A program made the translations under genes and the position numbers. Of a stretch of DNA of 16,114 nt, positions 6,170 to 12,263 are shown one piece after another. Source of the stretch: JACQFK01 sp964604905 (GTDB taxonomy: Bacteria; Planctomycetota; MHYJ01; JACPRB01); assembly GCA_964604905.1 (NCBI GenBank), contig CAZSCC010000694.1:1-16114 (forward strand). The letters run 5' to 3'. Each line of letters opens with the position of its first letter. The stretch's first letter is position 1. Below the pieces are notes generated by a model that worked only from the letters and a program-made list of their open reading frames with translations, was not told where the DNA came from and ran no database searches.

Positions 6170-7571
6170 ACGGAACCTGTCCCGCCGCGAGATGCTCTGC
6201 CGGTCCGGGATGGGCATGGGCGCGCTGGCGCTCGCGAACCTGATGCGCCAAGCCGGCCTGGCGGCCGACGAGACGCGCCCCCTCGCGCCGAAGCGGCCCC
6301 CCTTCGCGGCGAAGGCGAAGCGCGTCATCCACCTCTTCATGAACGGCGGCGTCTCCCACGTGGACTCGTTCGACCCCAAGCCCGCGCTGGCGAAGTACGC
6401 GGGCCGGTCGCTCCCGGTGGGCAACCTGCAGACGGAACGGAAGACGGGGACATCGTTCCCGTCGCCCTTCCCGTTCCGGAAGCGCGGCCAAAGCGGCCTC
6501 GAGGTGAGCGACCTCTTCCCCCACGTGGCCGCGCGCGCGGACGACCTCTGCGTCATCCGCTCGATGCACACCGGGCAGCCCAACCACGAGCCCTGCCTCA
6601 TGCTGATGAACTGCGGGGAGCAGCGGCTGATCCGGCCCAGCCTGGGCTCGTGGATCACCTACGGCCTGGGCACCGAGAACCAGAACCTCCCGGGCTTCGT
6701 CGCGATGTGCCCGGGGGGCACCCCGACCCAGGAGCAGGAGAACTGGCGCGCCGGCTTCCTCCCCGGCGCCTACCAGGGCACCTACATCGACAGCCAGCAC
6801 ACGCAGGTCGAGAAGCTGATCGAGCACACGAAGAACGGCGCGGTCCCGCTCCTCGAGCAGCGCCGGCAGCTCGACCTGCTGCTGGAGCTCAACCGCGACC
6901 ACCGGGACGGGAGGCCGCAGAACCCCCAGCTCGAGGCGCGCCTCCAGTCGTTCGAGCTCGCGTACCGGATGCAGATGGAAGCGGCCGACGCGTTCGACGT
7001 CTCCCGAGAGCCCAAGCACGTCCAGGACCTCTATGGCCCCGGCGTCCAGGCCCGCCAGCTCCTCATGGCCCGGCGGCTCCTGGAGAAGGGCGTCCGCTTC
7101 GTCCAGGTCTGGACCGGCAAGGGCCTCCCCTGGGACAACCACCAGGACTGCGAGGCGGGACATCGGAAGCTGGCCGGGGAGTGCGACCGGGCGATCGCGG
7201 CGCTCCTCACGGACCTCAAGCAGCGCGGGATGCTCGAGGACACGCTCGTCCTCTGGGCCGGCGAGTTCGGGCGCACGCCCGTCTTCGAGCTCCCCGACGA
7301 GAACAGCGGCGCCGGCAAGGGGCGCGACCACAACCCCTACGGCTTCTCCGTCTGGCTGGCGGGCGGCGGCGTCAAGGGGGGCATGGCCTACGGCGCCACC
7401 GACGAGTTCGGCTGGAAGGCGGCGGAGAACAAGGTCCACGTCCACGACCTCCACGCCACGATCCTCCACCTGCTCGGCTTCGACCACGAGAAGTTCACCT
7501 ATCGCTACGCGGGCCGGGACTTCCGGCTGACCGACGTGCACGGCCGCGTCGTCCGGGAGATCCTCGCGTGA
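6159..7571 (+). CDS. DUF1501 protein, Tat-exported
   Basis: This is a 470-residue protein. The ATG at 6159 lies inside the end of the cytochrome gene and gives an N-terminus with a twin-arginine motif S8-R9-R10-E-M-L followed by a mildly hydrophobic stretch, so it is probably exported folded. The rest matches DUF1501, a member of the alkaline phosphatase/sulfatase superfamily: HLFMNGGVSHVDSFDPK near the start, MHTGQPNHEP, GSWITYGLG, ENWRAGFLPGAYQGT, LWAGEFGRTP around two thirds, and GRDHNPYGFSVWLAGGGVKG near the end. The His and Asp residues in these blocks are the likely metal ligands. In planctomycete genomes DUF1501 almost always follows a DUF1549/DUF1553 gene; the pair is thought to work together, but its substrate is not known. 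The end overlaps the next gene by four bases (GTGA). Confidence 0.95.
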   Translation: MSTERNLSRREMLCRSGMGMGALALANLMRQAGLAADETRPLAPKRPPFAAKAKRVIHLFMNGGVSHVDSFDPKPALAKYAGRSLPVGNLQTERKTGTSFPSPFPFRKRGQSGLEVSDLFPHVAARADDLCVIRSMHTGQPNHEPCLMLMNCGEQRLIRPSLGSWITYGLGTENQNLPGFVAMCPGGTPTQEQENWRAGFLPGAYQGTYIDSQHTQVEKLIEHTKNGAVPLLEQRRQLDLLLELNRDHRDGRPQNPQLEARLQSFELAYRMQMEAADAFDVSREPKHVQDLYGPGVQARQLLMARRLLEKGVRFVQVWTGKGLPWDNHQDCEAGHRKLAGECDRAIAALLTDLKQRGMLEDTLVLWAGEFGRTPVFELPDENSGAGKGRDHNPYGFSVWLAGGGVKGGMAYGATDEFGWKAAENKVHVHDLHATILHLLGFDHEKFTYRYAGRDFRLTDVHGRVVREILA

Positions 7572-8521
7572 CCCCGACCCGGCGGGAATTCCTCGCGGCC
7601 TCCGCGGCCCTCGCCGCCGGCTGCGCCGGCCCCTCGAGGCGGACGGCCGGACCCGAGCTCGTCGCCGCCACGACCTGCGAGATCGGCGAGAACCCGATGT
7701 GGCATCCCGACCTGGGCAAGGTCTTCTACCTCGACATCGCGCCGGGAAAGGTCTACGAGTACGACCCGTCCTCCGGGAAGCACCGCCTCTTCACCCAGGG
7801 GCCCGTCACCGGCGGGATGATCGTGCAGGAGGACGGCCGCATGGTCCTCCTCCAGGACGGCCGGATCTCGATCCTCGGCCTGGACGGAGTCCAGAAGGAG
7901 GTCCTGAAGGGGCTCTCGCCCCAGGGCGTCCGCTTCAACGACGGGATTGCCGACCCCGAGGGCCGCATCTACACGGGCGAACTCGGCGGGCAGGGGCGCG
8001 TCTTCCGGATCGACCCGGACGGCCAGGTCACCCCTCTTTTCGACGGGATCGCGATCCCCAACGGCTGGGGCTTCACCCCCGACCTCCGGCGGATGTACTT
8101 CACCGACTCGAAGCCCCGCCACCTCTACCTGCTGGACTACGACCGGAAGAGCGGCGCGCTCTCCAACCGCCGGCTCTTCGCCGAGATCCCGCTCGCCGAG
8201 GGCGTCCCGGACGGGATGTCCGTCGACGCGGAGGGCCACGTCTGGACCGCCGTCTGGTTCGGCGCGCGCGTGAAGCGGTACGCGCCCGACGGGAGGCTCG
8301 ACCGCGAGGTCCACTTCCCGGTGCGCCAGACCTCCGCCGTCTGCTTCGGGGGCCGGGACCTGGACGAGATGTACGTCACGAGTTCGGCCACTCCTCTTGC
8401 AGACGAACTCAAGCCGCCGGGGTATGATGTCTCGGCGGCGCCCCGCGGGGGCGGCCTCTACCGGGTCCGCGTGGAGGGCGTCCGGGGGAAGCCCGCCTTC
8501 CGCTCGCGCCTGCGGGAATAG
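7568..8521 (+). CDS. SMP-30/gluconolactonase-like beta-propeller, Tat-exported
   Basis: This is a 317-residue protein that starts with GTG inside the GTGA overlap with the preceding gene. The N-terminus TRREFLAASAALAAGC is a twin-arginine signal with a possible lipoprotein Cys at residue 19; position -3 is Ala rather than Leu, so lipidation is uncertain. The mature part is an SMP-30/gluconolactonase/LRE-like propeller with the usual metal-binding blocks: E in CEIGENPMWHP, N in RFNDGIADPEGRIYTG, N in IPNGWGFTPDLRRMYFTDS, and D in VPDGMSVDAEGHVWTA. Enzymes of this family hydrolyse sugar lactones such as gluconolactone or xylonolactone with a bound divalent metal. Its operon position after a cytochrome/DUF1501 pair suggests it processes sugar lactones outside the cytoplasm. 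The exact substrate cannot be read from sequence. Confidence 0.92.
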   Translation: MTPTRREFLAASAALAAGCAGPSRRTAGPELVAATTCEIGENPMWHPDLGKVFYLDIAPGKVYEYDPSSGKHRLFTQGPVTGGMIVQEDGRMVLLQDGRISILGLDGVQKEVLKGLSPQGVRFNDGIADPEGRIYTGELGGQGRVFRIDPDGQVTPLFDGIAIPNGWGFTPDLRRMYFTDSKPRHLYLLDYDRKSGALSNRRLFAEIPLAEGVPDGMSVDAEGHVWTAVWFGARVKRYAPDGRLDREVHFPVRQTSAVCFGGRDLDEMYVTSSATPLADELKPPGYDVSAAPRGGGLYRVRVEGVRGKPAFRSRLRE

Positions 8522-8525
8522 GATC

Positions 8526-8577
8526 CACCACAAAGGCACAAAGAACACAAAGACCAGAAAGAACCAAAAGAACAGGA
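8526..8577 (+). repeat. 9-bp-periodic ACAAAG repeat, copy 1 (direct)
   Basis: The copy begins CACCACAAAGGCACAAAG four bases after the lactonase stop codon. ACAAAG-like hexamers start at 8530, 8538, 8547 and 8556 (the last is AGAAAG), a period of 8-9 bases, and the pattern decays into A-rich sequence by about 8577. Confidence 0.75.
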
Positions 8578-8698
8578 ACCGGAATCAAGGAATGAGGTTC
8601 GAGGTCCCGAGGACCGGTCTCGGACGTCGACGGCCCATGAACCTCAGCGAACTCTCCATGTTCCAGGGAAGTCCAGGTGGAATCGTGAGCACGTTTCT

Positions 8699-8787
8699 CA
8701 CCACAAAAGGCACAAAGAACACCAAGAAGATCCTCTGTCCGGAGGAGAGAATGAGTCTTCTTTGTGAGCTTTGTGCCTTCGTGCTGA
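8699..8787. repeat. 89-bp imperfect inverted repeat (copies 2 and 3) with a nested hairpin
   Basis: Copy 2 (8699-8729, beginning CACCACAAAAGGCACAAAG) and copy 3 (8757-8787, reading the other way, with AGCTTTGTGCCTTCGTGCTG) are imperfect reverse complements. The 27 bases between them contain TCCTC at 8731-8735 and GAGGA at 8742-8746, a second, smaller hairpin. Transcribed, the whole unit could fold into one long stem with a structured tip. The form resembles a miniature inverted-repeat element, but no target duplication was found. Confidence 0.65.
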
Positions 8788-8823
8788 AACCCATGCTCAC
8801 GTTTCAAGTTGGACATGCCTAGA

Positions 8824-8910
8824 TGTTCTTTATCTACTTTCCGTTCTTTCTGTACTTTCTGTCCTTCATGTTCTTTATCCTCTCTGTGTTCTTTGTGGCT
8901 TTGTGGTGAA
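8824..8910 (-). repeat. 9-bp-periodic repeat, copy 4 (inverted) with a T-rich extension
   Basis: The core 8885-8910 ends in GGCTTTGTGGTGAA, the reverse complement of the CACCACAAAG start of the other copies. To its left a pyrimidine-rich tract carries TTCTTT at 8826, 8844, 8871 and 8889; all spacings (18, 27, 18) are multiples of nine. It ends 22 bases before the aldolase start codon. Confidence 0.7.
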
Positions 8911-8932
8911 GGTTCCGGGTTAAGGAAGCCCC

Positions 8933-9709
8933 ATGGAATTCACGCTCAAGGCGCGCCTGACCCGCAGCGACCCCGCGCTCGGAATGTGGGTCACGCTCGA
9001 ATCCGCGTCGATCACCGAGATCGCCGCCGCGGTCGGGCTCGACTGGATCGTGGTCGACACCGAGCACGGGGCGCTGGATTTCCGAGAGGTGCTCGACCAC
9101 GCCCGCGCCGCCGCCCGGACGCCGACGGCCCCGCTCGTCCGCATCCCCGAGATCGAGCAGGGGACGATCAAGCGCGTCCTCGACCTCGGAGCGGAGGGCA
9201 TCCTGGTCCCGATGGTCCGCTCGGCCGAGGACGTCCGGACCGCCGTCCGGTTCGCGAAGTACCCGCCCGCGGGCGTGCGGGGGATCAGCGTCGAGCGCGC
9301 GACGCAGTGGGGATTGGGCCTCAAGGACTACCTCGAGCGGGCGAACCGGGAGACGCTCGTCATCCCGATCATCGAGAACACCGAGGCCGCCGACGCGTTC
9401 GACGCCATCCTCGAGGTCCCCGGCGTGGACGCGCTCTTCTTCGGCCCCTTCGACTTCGCGGCCTCGATGGGCCGCCTGGGCGTCTGGGACGACCCGGAGG
9501 TCCTGCGCCGCATCGAGACGCTCCGGAAGAAGGCGCAGGCGCGGGGCATGCCGGTCGGGATCGTCGCCACGAGCCCGGAGGACGCACGCCGCCGCGCCGG
9601 GGAGGGCTACCGGTTGATCGGCCTGGGCTTCGACGCCCTCCTCATGATCCGGTCGCTCAAGGAGATGCTCGCGGCGCTCGGGCGGCCGGTCCCGAAGGGC
9701 GGCTGGTAA
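8933..9709 (+). CDS. HpcH/HpaI-family aldolase (2-keto-3-deoxy acid type)
   Basis: This is a 258-residue TIM-barrel enzyme of normal family length. Catalytic and metal-site blocks are present in order: VDTEHG with the catalytic H45, LVRIPE with the substrate-binding R70, LGAEGILVPMV near 85-95, the PPAGVRG loop around 111-117, IIENTEAA with metal ligand E148, and FGPFDFAASMG with metal ligand D174. Class II aldolases of this family split 2-keto-3-deoxy or 4-hydroxy-2-keto acids to pyruvate plus an aldehyde, using Mg or Mn. There is no export signal, so it acts in the cytoplasm. The start is set by AAGGAAG at 8922-8928. Its TAA stop overlaps the ATG of the dehydrogenase gene by one base, so the two are coupled. 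The substrate is not determinable; 2-keto-3-deoxy-rhamnonate-type acids are likely candidates. Confidence 0.92.
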   Translation: MEFTLKARLTRSDPALGMWVTLESASITEIAAAVGLDWIVVDTEHGALDFREVLDHARAAARTPTAPLVRIPEIEQGTIKRVLDLGAEGILVPMVRSAEDVRTAVRFAKYPPAGVRGISVERATQWGLGLKDYLERANRETLVIPIIENTEAADAFDAILEVPGVDALFFGPFDFAASMGRLGVWDDPEVLRRIETLRKKAQARGMPVGIVATSPEDARRRAGEGYRLIGLGFDALLMIRSLKEMLAALGRPVPKGGW

Positions 9710-10758
9710 TGGCCGAGGGAGCGGCCGGCCGCTTCGTCGTGGGCCTGACCCGCGACTTCCTCGCTCCCGACGGAACGCTCGCGTATCGCGACATCGGCCT
9801 CGATCTCCTGGACGCCGAGCCCGGAATCGAGCGCCGGTTCCTGGAGACGAGCCCGGCCGTGATGCGCCCCGAGGACCTGCGCGGGCTGGACGCGGTGATC
9901 TCGCTCGGCCCCCGCTACGCGCCCTCGAGCCTGGCCGGCGCGGAGCGACTCCTCGCCATCGTCCGCTTCGGCGTGGGGTACGACCTCGTCGACGTGCCCG
10001 CCTGCACGGCCGCCGACGTCGCGGTCGTCATCACCGCCGGGGCGGTCAACCGCTCGATGGCCGAGGCGATCCTCGCGTGGATGCTCGCCCTGGGCCATCG
10101 CGTGGTCGAGAAGGACCGCCTGGTCCGCGAGGGCCGCTGGGGCGAAAAGGCGGCCTTCATGGGAGGGGAGCTCCGCGACCGCACGCTCGGGATCGTGGGG
10201 CTCGGCGGGATCGGACGGACGCTCGCGGAGATGGTCCGCGGCCTGGGCATGAAGCGGACGCTGGCGCACGATCCCTACGCCCCGCCGGAACAGGCGGCGG
10301 CGGCCGGCGTGGATCTCGTGCCCCTCGAGCGGCTGCTCCGCGAGTCCGACTACGTCTCCATCAACTGCCCGCTCAACGACGAGACGCGGGGCCTGATCGG
10401 CCGCGACCGCCTCGCGCTCATGAAGCCCGGGGCCTTCCTCATCAACACGGCGCGCGGCGGGATCGTGGACGAGGCGGCGCTCGCGGAGGCGCTCCGGTCG
10501 GGGCGCCTGGCCGGCGCGGCGGTCGACGTCTTCGAGTCCGAACCCGCGGACGGGCGCCACCCGCTCGCGGGGATCGGCACGACGATCCTCGCGCCCCACG
10601 CGATCGGCTGGACCCACGAGCTCTTCCGGGACATCGGAAGGGCCGCCTGCCTCGCGGCGCGGGCGCTCGCGCGGGGCGAGGTCCCCCCGGGCGTCGTCAA
10701 CCGCGAGGTCCTCGATCGCGGGGGATTCCGGAAAAAGTTCGCCCGCAGAGGTACGTAG
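9709..10758 (+). CDS. D-isomer-specific 2-hydroxyacid dehydrogenase
   Basis: This is a 349-residue NAD-dependent oxidoreductase of the PGDH/D-2-hydroxyacid dehydrogenase family. The Rossmann fingerprint is G164-L-G-G-I-G169 with D188 (HDP) after the second strand, which favours NAD over NADP. The catalytic triad is visible as R249 in NTARGGIVDE, E278 in DVFESEP, and H297 in LAPHAIGW, with the spacing seen in PGDH. The N-terminal lid begins FVVGLTRDFLAPDG and contains LLAIVRFGVGYDLVD. There is no ACT domain, so it is not a full-length regulated serine-pathway PGDH. Enzymes of this type interconvert 2-keto and D-2-hydroxy acids, for example phosphoglycerate, glyoxylate, hydroxypyruvate or lactate. 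Coupling to the aldolase (TAATG overlap) suggests it acts on an aldolase product or substrate. It is cytoplasmic, with no signal sequence. Confidence 0.92.
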   Translation: MAEGAAGRFVVGLTRDFLAPDGTLAYRDIGLDLLDAEPGIERRFLETSPAVMRPEDLRGLDAVISLGPRYAPSSLAGAERLLAIVRFGVGYDLVDVPACTAADVAVVITAGAVNRSMAEAILAWMLALGHRVVEKDRLVREGRWGEKAAFMGGELRDRTLGIVGLGGIGRTLAEMVRGLGMKRTLAHDPYAPPEQAAAAGVDLVPLERLLRESDYVSINCPLNDETRGLIGRDRLALMKPGAFLINTARGGIVDEAALAEALRSGRLAGAAVDVFESEPADGRHPLAGIGTTILAPHAIGWTHELFRDIGRAACLAARALARGEVPPGVVNREVLDRGGFRKKFARRGT

Positions 10759-10795
10759 CATGGCCCGGCGACCCACGTGGAACCAGTGCGCCACC

Positions 10796-10910
10796 GATGG
10801 GCCGCAGAGGCACAGAGTCGCGGAGCAGACGTCCCCATCAGGATTGCTCCCCCTTCGCCCTCGAGCATGGAATTCAGGAAAGGGTCTTCTCCGTGTATCT
10901 GTGGCCCATC
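10796..10910. repeat. Imperfect 22-bp terminal inverted repeats in the intergenic region
   Basis: Bases 10796-10817 (starting GATGGGCCGCAGAGGCACAG) and 10889-10910 (ending GTGGCCCATC) are imperfect reverse complements with 18 of 22 positions matching. They bound a 71-base centre with no gene. The unit lies between the dehydrogenase stop and the selenoprotein gene. It could be a small mobile-element remnant or a long RNA hairpin in the leader of the next operon. Confidence 0.6.
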
Positions 10911-10938
10911 GAGTGTTTTGCAACAGCTTTGTAGAAGC

Positions 10939-10944
10939 GGAGGA
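10939..10944 (+). promoter_or_regulatory. Ribosome-binding site of the selenoprotein gene
   Basis: GGAGGA lies nine bases before the ATG at 10954. It is the strongest Shine-Dalgarno match in the window. It fixes the start upstream of both in-frame TGA codons, so the whole frame, not only the part after the TGAs, is the translated unit. Confidence 0.75.
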
Positions 10945-10953
10945 TAGAGAACC

Positions 10954-12219
10954 ATGATCCGATTCGCCGCCGCTCTCTCCGTGCTCGCCGCCTTGACGGC
11001 CCCTCAGGAGCCCGGGCCACTCCAGAAGAGCCTGGCCGACCTCGAGGTCCAGGGCCCGTGGGTCTACAACGACCCGGCCGCCGGGTTCGCCGAGGCGAAG
11101 AAGAGCGGCAAGCCGATGCTCGTCGTCTTCCGCTGAGTGCCCTGAGGCGCCTGCAAGGGCGTGGACCGGCAGGTGGCCGGTCGGGATCCCCGGGTGGCGG
11201 ACCTGCTGGAGAAGTTCGTCTGTGTCCGCCTGGTCCAGGCGAACGGGATGGACCTGTCGCTCTTCCAGTTCGACTACAACCTGACGTGGGCCGTGCTTTT
11301 CCTGAACGCCGACCGGACGATCTACGGGCGCTTCGGCACCCGCTCCACGCACGACCCGAACAAGGACCTCTCCCTCGACGGATTCCGGAAGGCCATGGAA
11401 GGGGCGCTGGCGCTCCATCAGGGCTACCCCTCGAACAAGGCCTCGCTCGCGGGCAAGACCGGTCCCAAGCCCCGCCATCCCGCCCCCGAGGGGTATCCCA
11501 CGCTCAAGAAGTTCTATACCCCCGCGGTGACGCCGGGGAAGCCCGACAGCTGCCTTCACTGCCACCAGATCACGAACAACGAGTTCCGCTTCTATCGCGG
11601 AGCCAGCCAGTCCATCCCCGATGACGTGCTCTTCGACTACCCCATGCCGGACAACCTGGGCCTGTCGCTCGACCCGGCGGAGAAGGCGACCGTGAAGGCG
11701 GTGGCGCCCGGCTCCTCCGCGGAAAAGGACGGGTTCAAGGCCGGCGACGGGATCCTCGCTCTCGAAGGCCAGCCGATCCTCTCCATCGCGGACGCGCAAT
11801 GGGTGCTGACCCACGCGAAGCAGGCCCGGTCGATCAAGGCCGAGGTGAGCCGCGGCGGGGAGAAGCGGTCCATGACCCTCTCCCTTCCGGCCGGCTGGCG
11901 GAGGAAGGGCGACATTTCGTGGCGCGGCTCGAACGAGATCTTCTCGCCCCTGCCCGACGACAGCCAGGACCTGGACGCGGACGAGAGGAAGAAGCTGGGC
12001 CTCGCAGCGGGGGCGACCGCCATCAGGGTCCGCTGGGCCGGAAAGGGGTTCCAGAAGGACGACCTGATCGTGGAAGTGGACGGCCAGCGGACGTGGACCG
12101 CGAGCGACGTCCTGGCCTACGTGGCCCAGAAGAGGCTGCCGGGGGATACGATCGCGGTGGCGGTCCTCCGCGCCGGCAAGGAAGCTCGCCTCCAGCTCAA
12201 GCTGGAATTCAAGCAATGA
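10954..12219 (+). CDS. Putative double-selenocysteine thioredoxin-like protein with heme-c motif and PDZ domains
   Basis: This is a 421-residue protein if both in-frame TGA codons (11134, 11143) are read as selenocysteine. Residues 1-18 are a short export signal (MIRFAAALSVLAALTAP). Residues about 40-150 look like a thioredoxin fold: GKPMLVVFR is the first core strand, followed directly by U61-V-P-U64-G-A-C67-K-G, the position of the redox CxxC, then a helix and FLNADRTIYGRFGTRST. C200-L-H-C203-H204 is a c-type heme attachment motif. Residues about 228-310 form a PDZ domain (VKAVAPGSSAEKDGFKAGDG, ALEGQPI), and about 336-420 a second PDZ-like domain (GFQKDDLIVEVDGQ). GGAGGA at 10939-10944 sets the start. 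The reading frame stays open and GC-biased across both TGAs to the TGA at 12217. Two sulfatase genes follow closely. A pseudogene or two sequencing errors are the alternatives, but two TGAs exactly at the redox positions followed by SECIS-like hairpins favour recoding. Confidence 0.85.
11134..11145 (+). other. Two in-frame TGA codons, probable selenocysteine sites (UxxU)
   Basis: TGA at 11134-11136 and TGA at 11143-11145 are separated by GTG CCC (Val-Pro). With the following Gly-Ala-Cys they give U-V-P-U-G-A-C. Neither is TAA or TAG. Other genes in the window stop at TGA (6169, 7571, 13676, 15169) and use TGG for Trp, so TGA is not simply reassigned in this genome. Confidence 0.85.
11147..11182 (+). 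promoter_or_regulatory. Two tandem SECIS-like hairpins downstream of the UGA codons
   Basis: Hairpin A (11147-11162) pairs GCGCC with GGCGU (one G-U pair) around loop UGCAAG; 15 bases lie between the first UGA and its loop. Hairpin B (11164-11182) is a perfect seven-pair stem GACCGGC/GCCGGTC around loop AGGTG; 25 bases lie between the second UGA and its loop, and 34 from the first. Both loops have G within the first two positions. Bacterial SECIS elements lie inside the coding sequence just after the UGA, with a short stem, a small loop and an early loop G, and are bound by SelB. Hairpin B fits that model well; hairpin A is weaker and borderline in distance. Confidence 0.75.
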
Positions 12220-12251
12220 ACCGCGTCAGCGCTCCCGGCGGACGGCCTTGT

Positions 12252-12257
12252 AGGGGG
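12252..12257 (+). promoter_or_regulatory. Ribosome-binding site that decides the first sulfatase start
   Basis: AGGGGG lies six bases before the ATG at 12264, which opens directly into a signal peptide. The upstream in-frame ATG at 12216 overlaps the previous stop codon (ATGA) but would add 16 polar residues ahead of the signal, so 12264 is preferred. Confidence 0.6.
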
Positions 12258-12263
12258 ATGCGA

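Larger units (their letters stand above)
8522..8932. other. Repeat-filled intergenic region without a gene
   Basis: The 411 bases between the lactonase gene and the aldolase gene contain four copies of one degenerate repeat, two in each orientation, and no frame with credible coding character. Composition shifts from GC-rich genes to A-rich, then T-rich sequence. Bases 8578-8698 between copies 1 and 2 show nothing recognisable. An AAGGAAG ribosome-binding site at 8922-8928 serves the gene that follows. Because the region separates two runs of closely spaced genes, a promoter for the aldolase gene is expected here, but I see no clear one. Confidence 0.6.

Noticed and set aside
3461..6658. A 1065-residue open frame on the minus strand across the cytochrome gene, and similar long frames at 839-2998 (+), 6153-7541 (-) and 9607-12216 (-)
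   Set aside because: They lie opposite well-supported genes, have Arg/Gly/Ala/Pro-rich translations without recognisable domains, and result from scarce stop codons in GC-rich DNA.
11134..11145. Pseudogene caused by two stop mutations
   Set aside because: Both codons are TGA, lie at the two redox positions of a thioredoxin motif, and are followed by SECIS-like hairpins. The rest of the frame is intact and the gene has a strong ribosome-binding site. Two random stops at these places are unlikely, though sequencing error cannot be excluded here.
11134..11145. Genome-wide reassignment of TGA to Trp or Gly
   Set aside because: Several genes in the window end at TGA with the next gene starting right there (7571, 12219, 13676), and Trp is encoded by TGG throughout.
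11161..12219. Independent gene starting with GTG at 11161 after the TGA codons
   Set aside because: No ribosome-binding site precedes it, it would start in the middle of the thioredoxin fold without an export signal, and the upstream 60 codons are in the same frame with the strongest Shine-Dalgarno match in the window.
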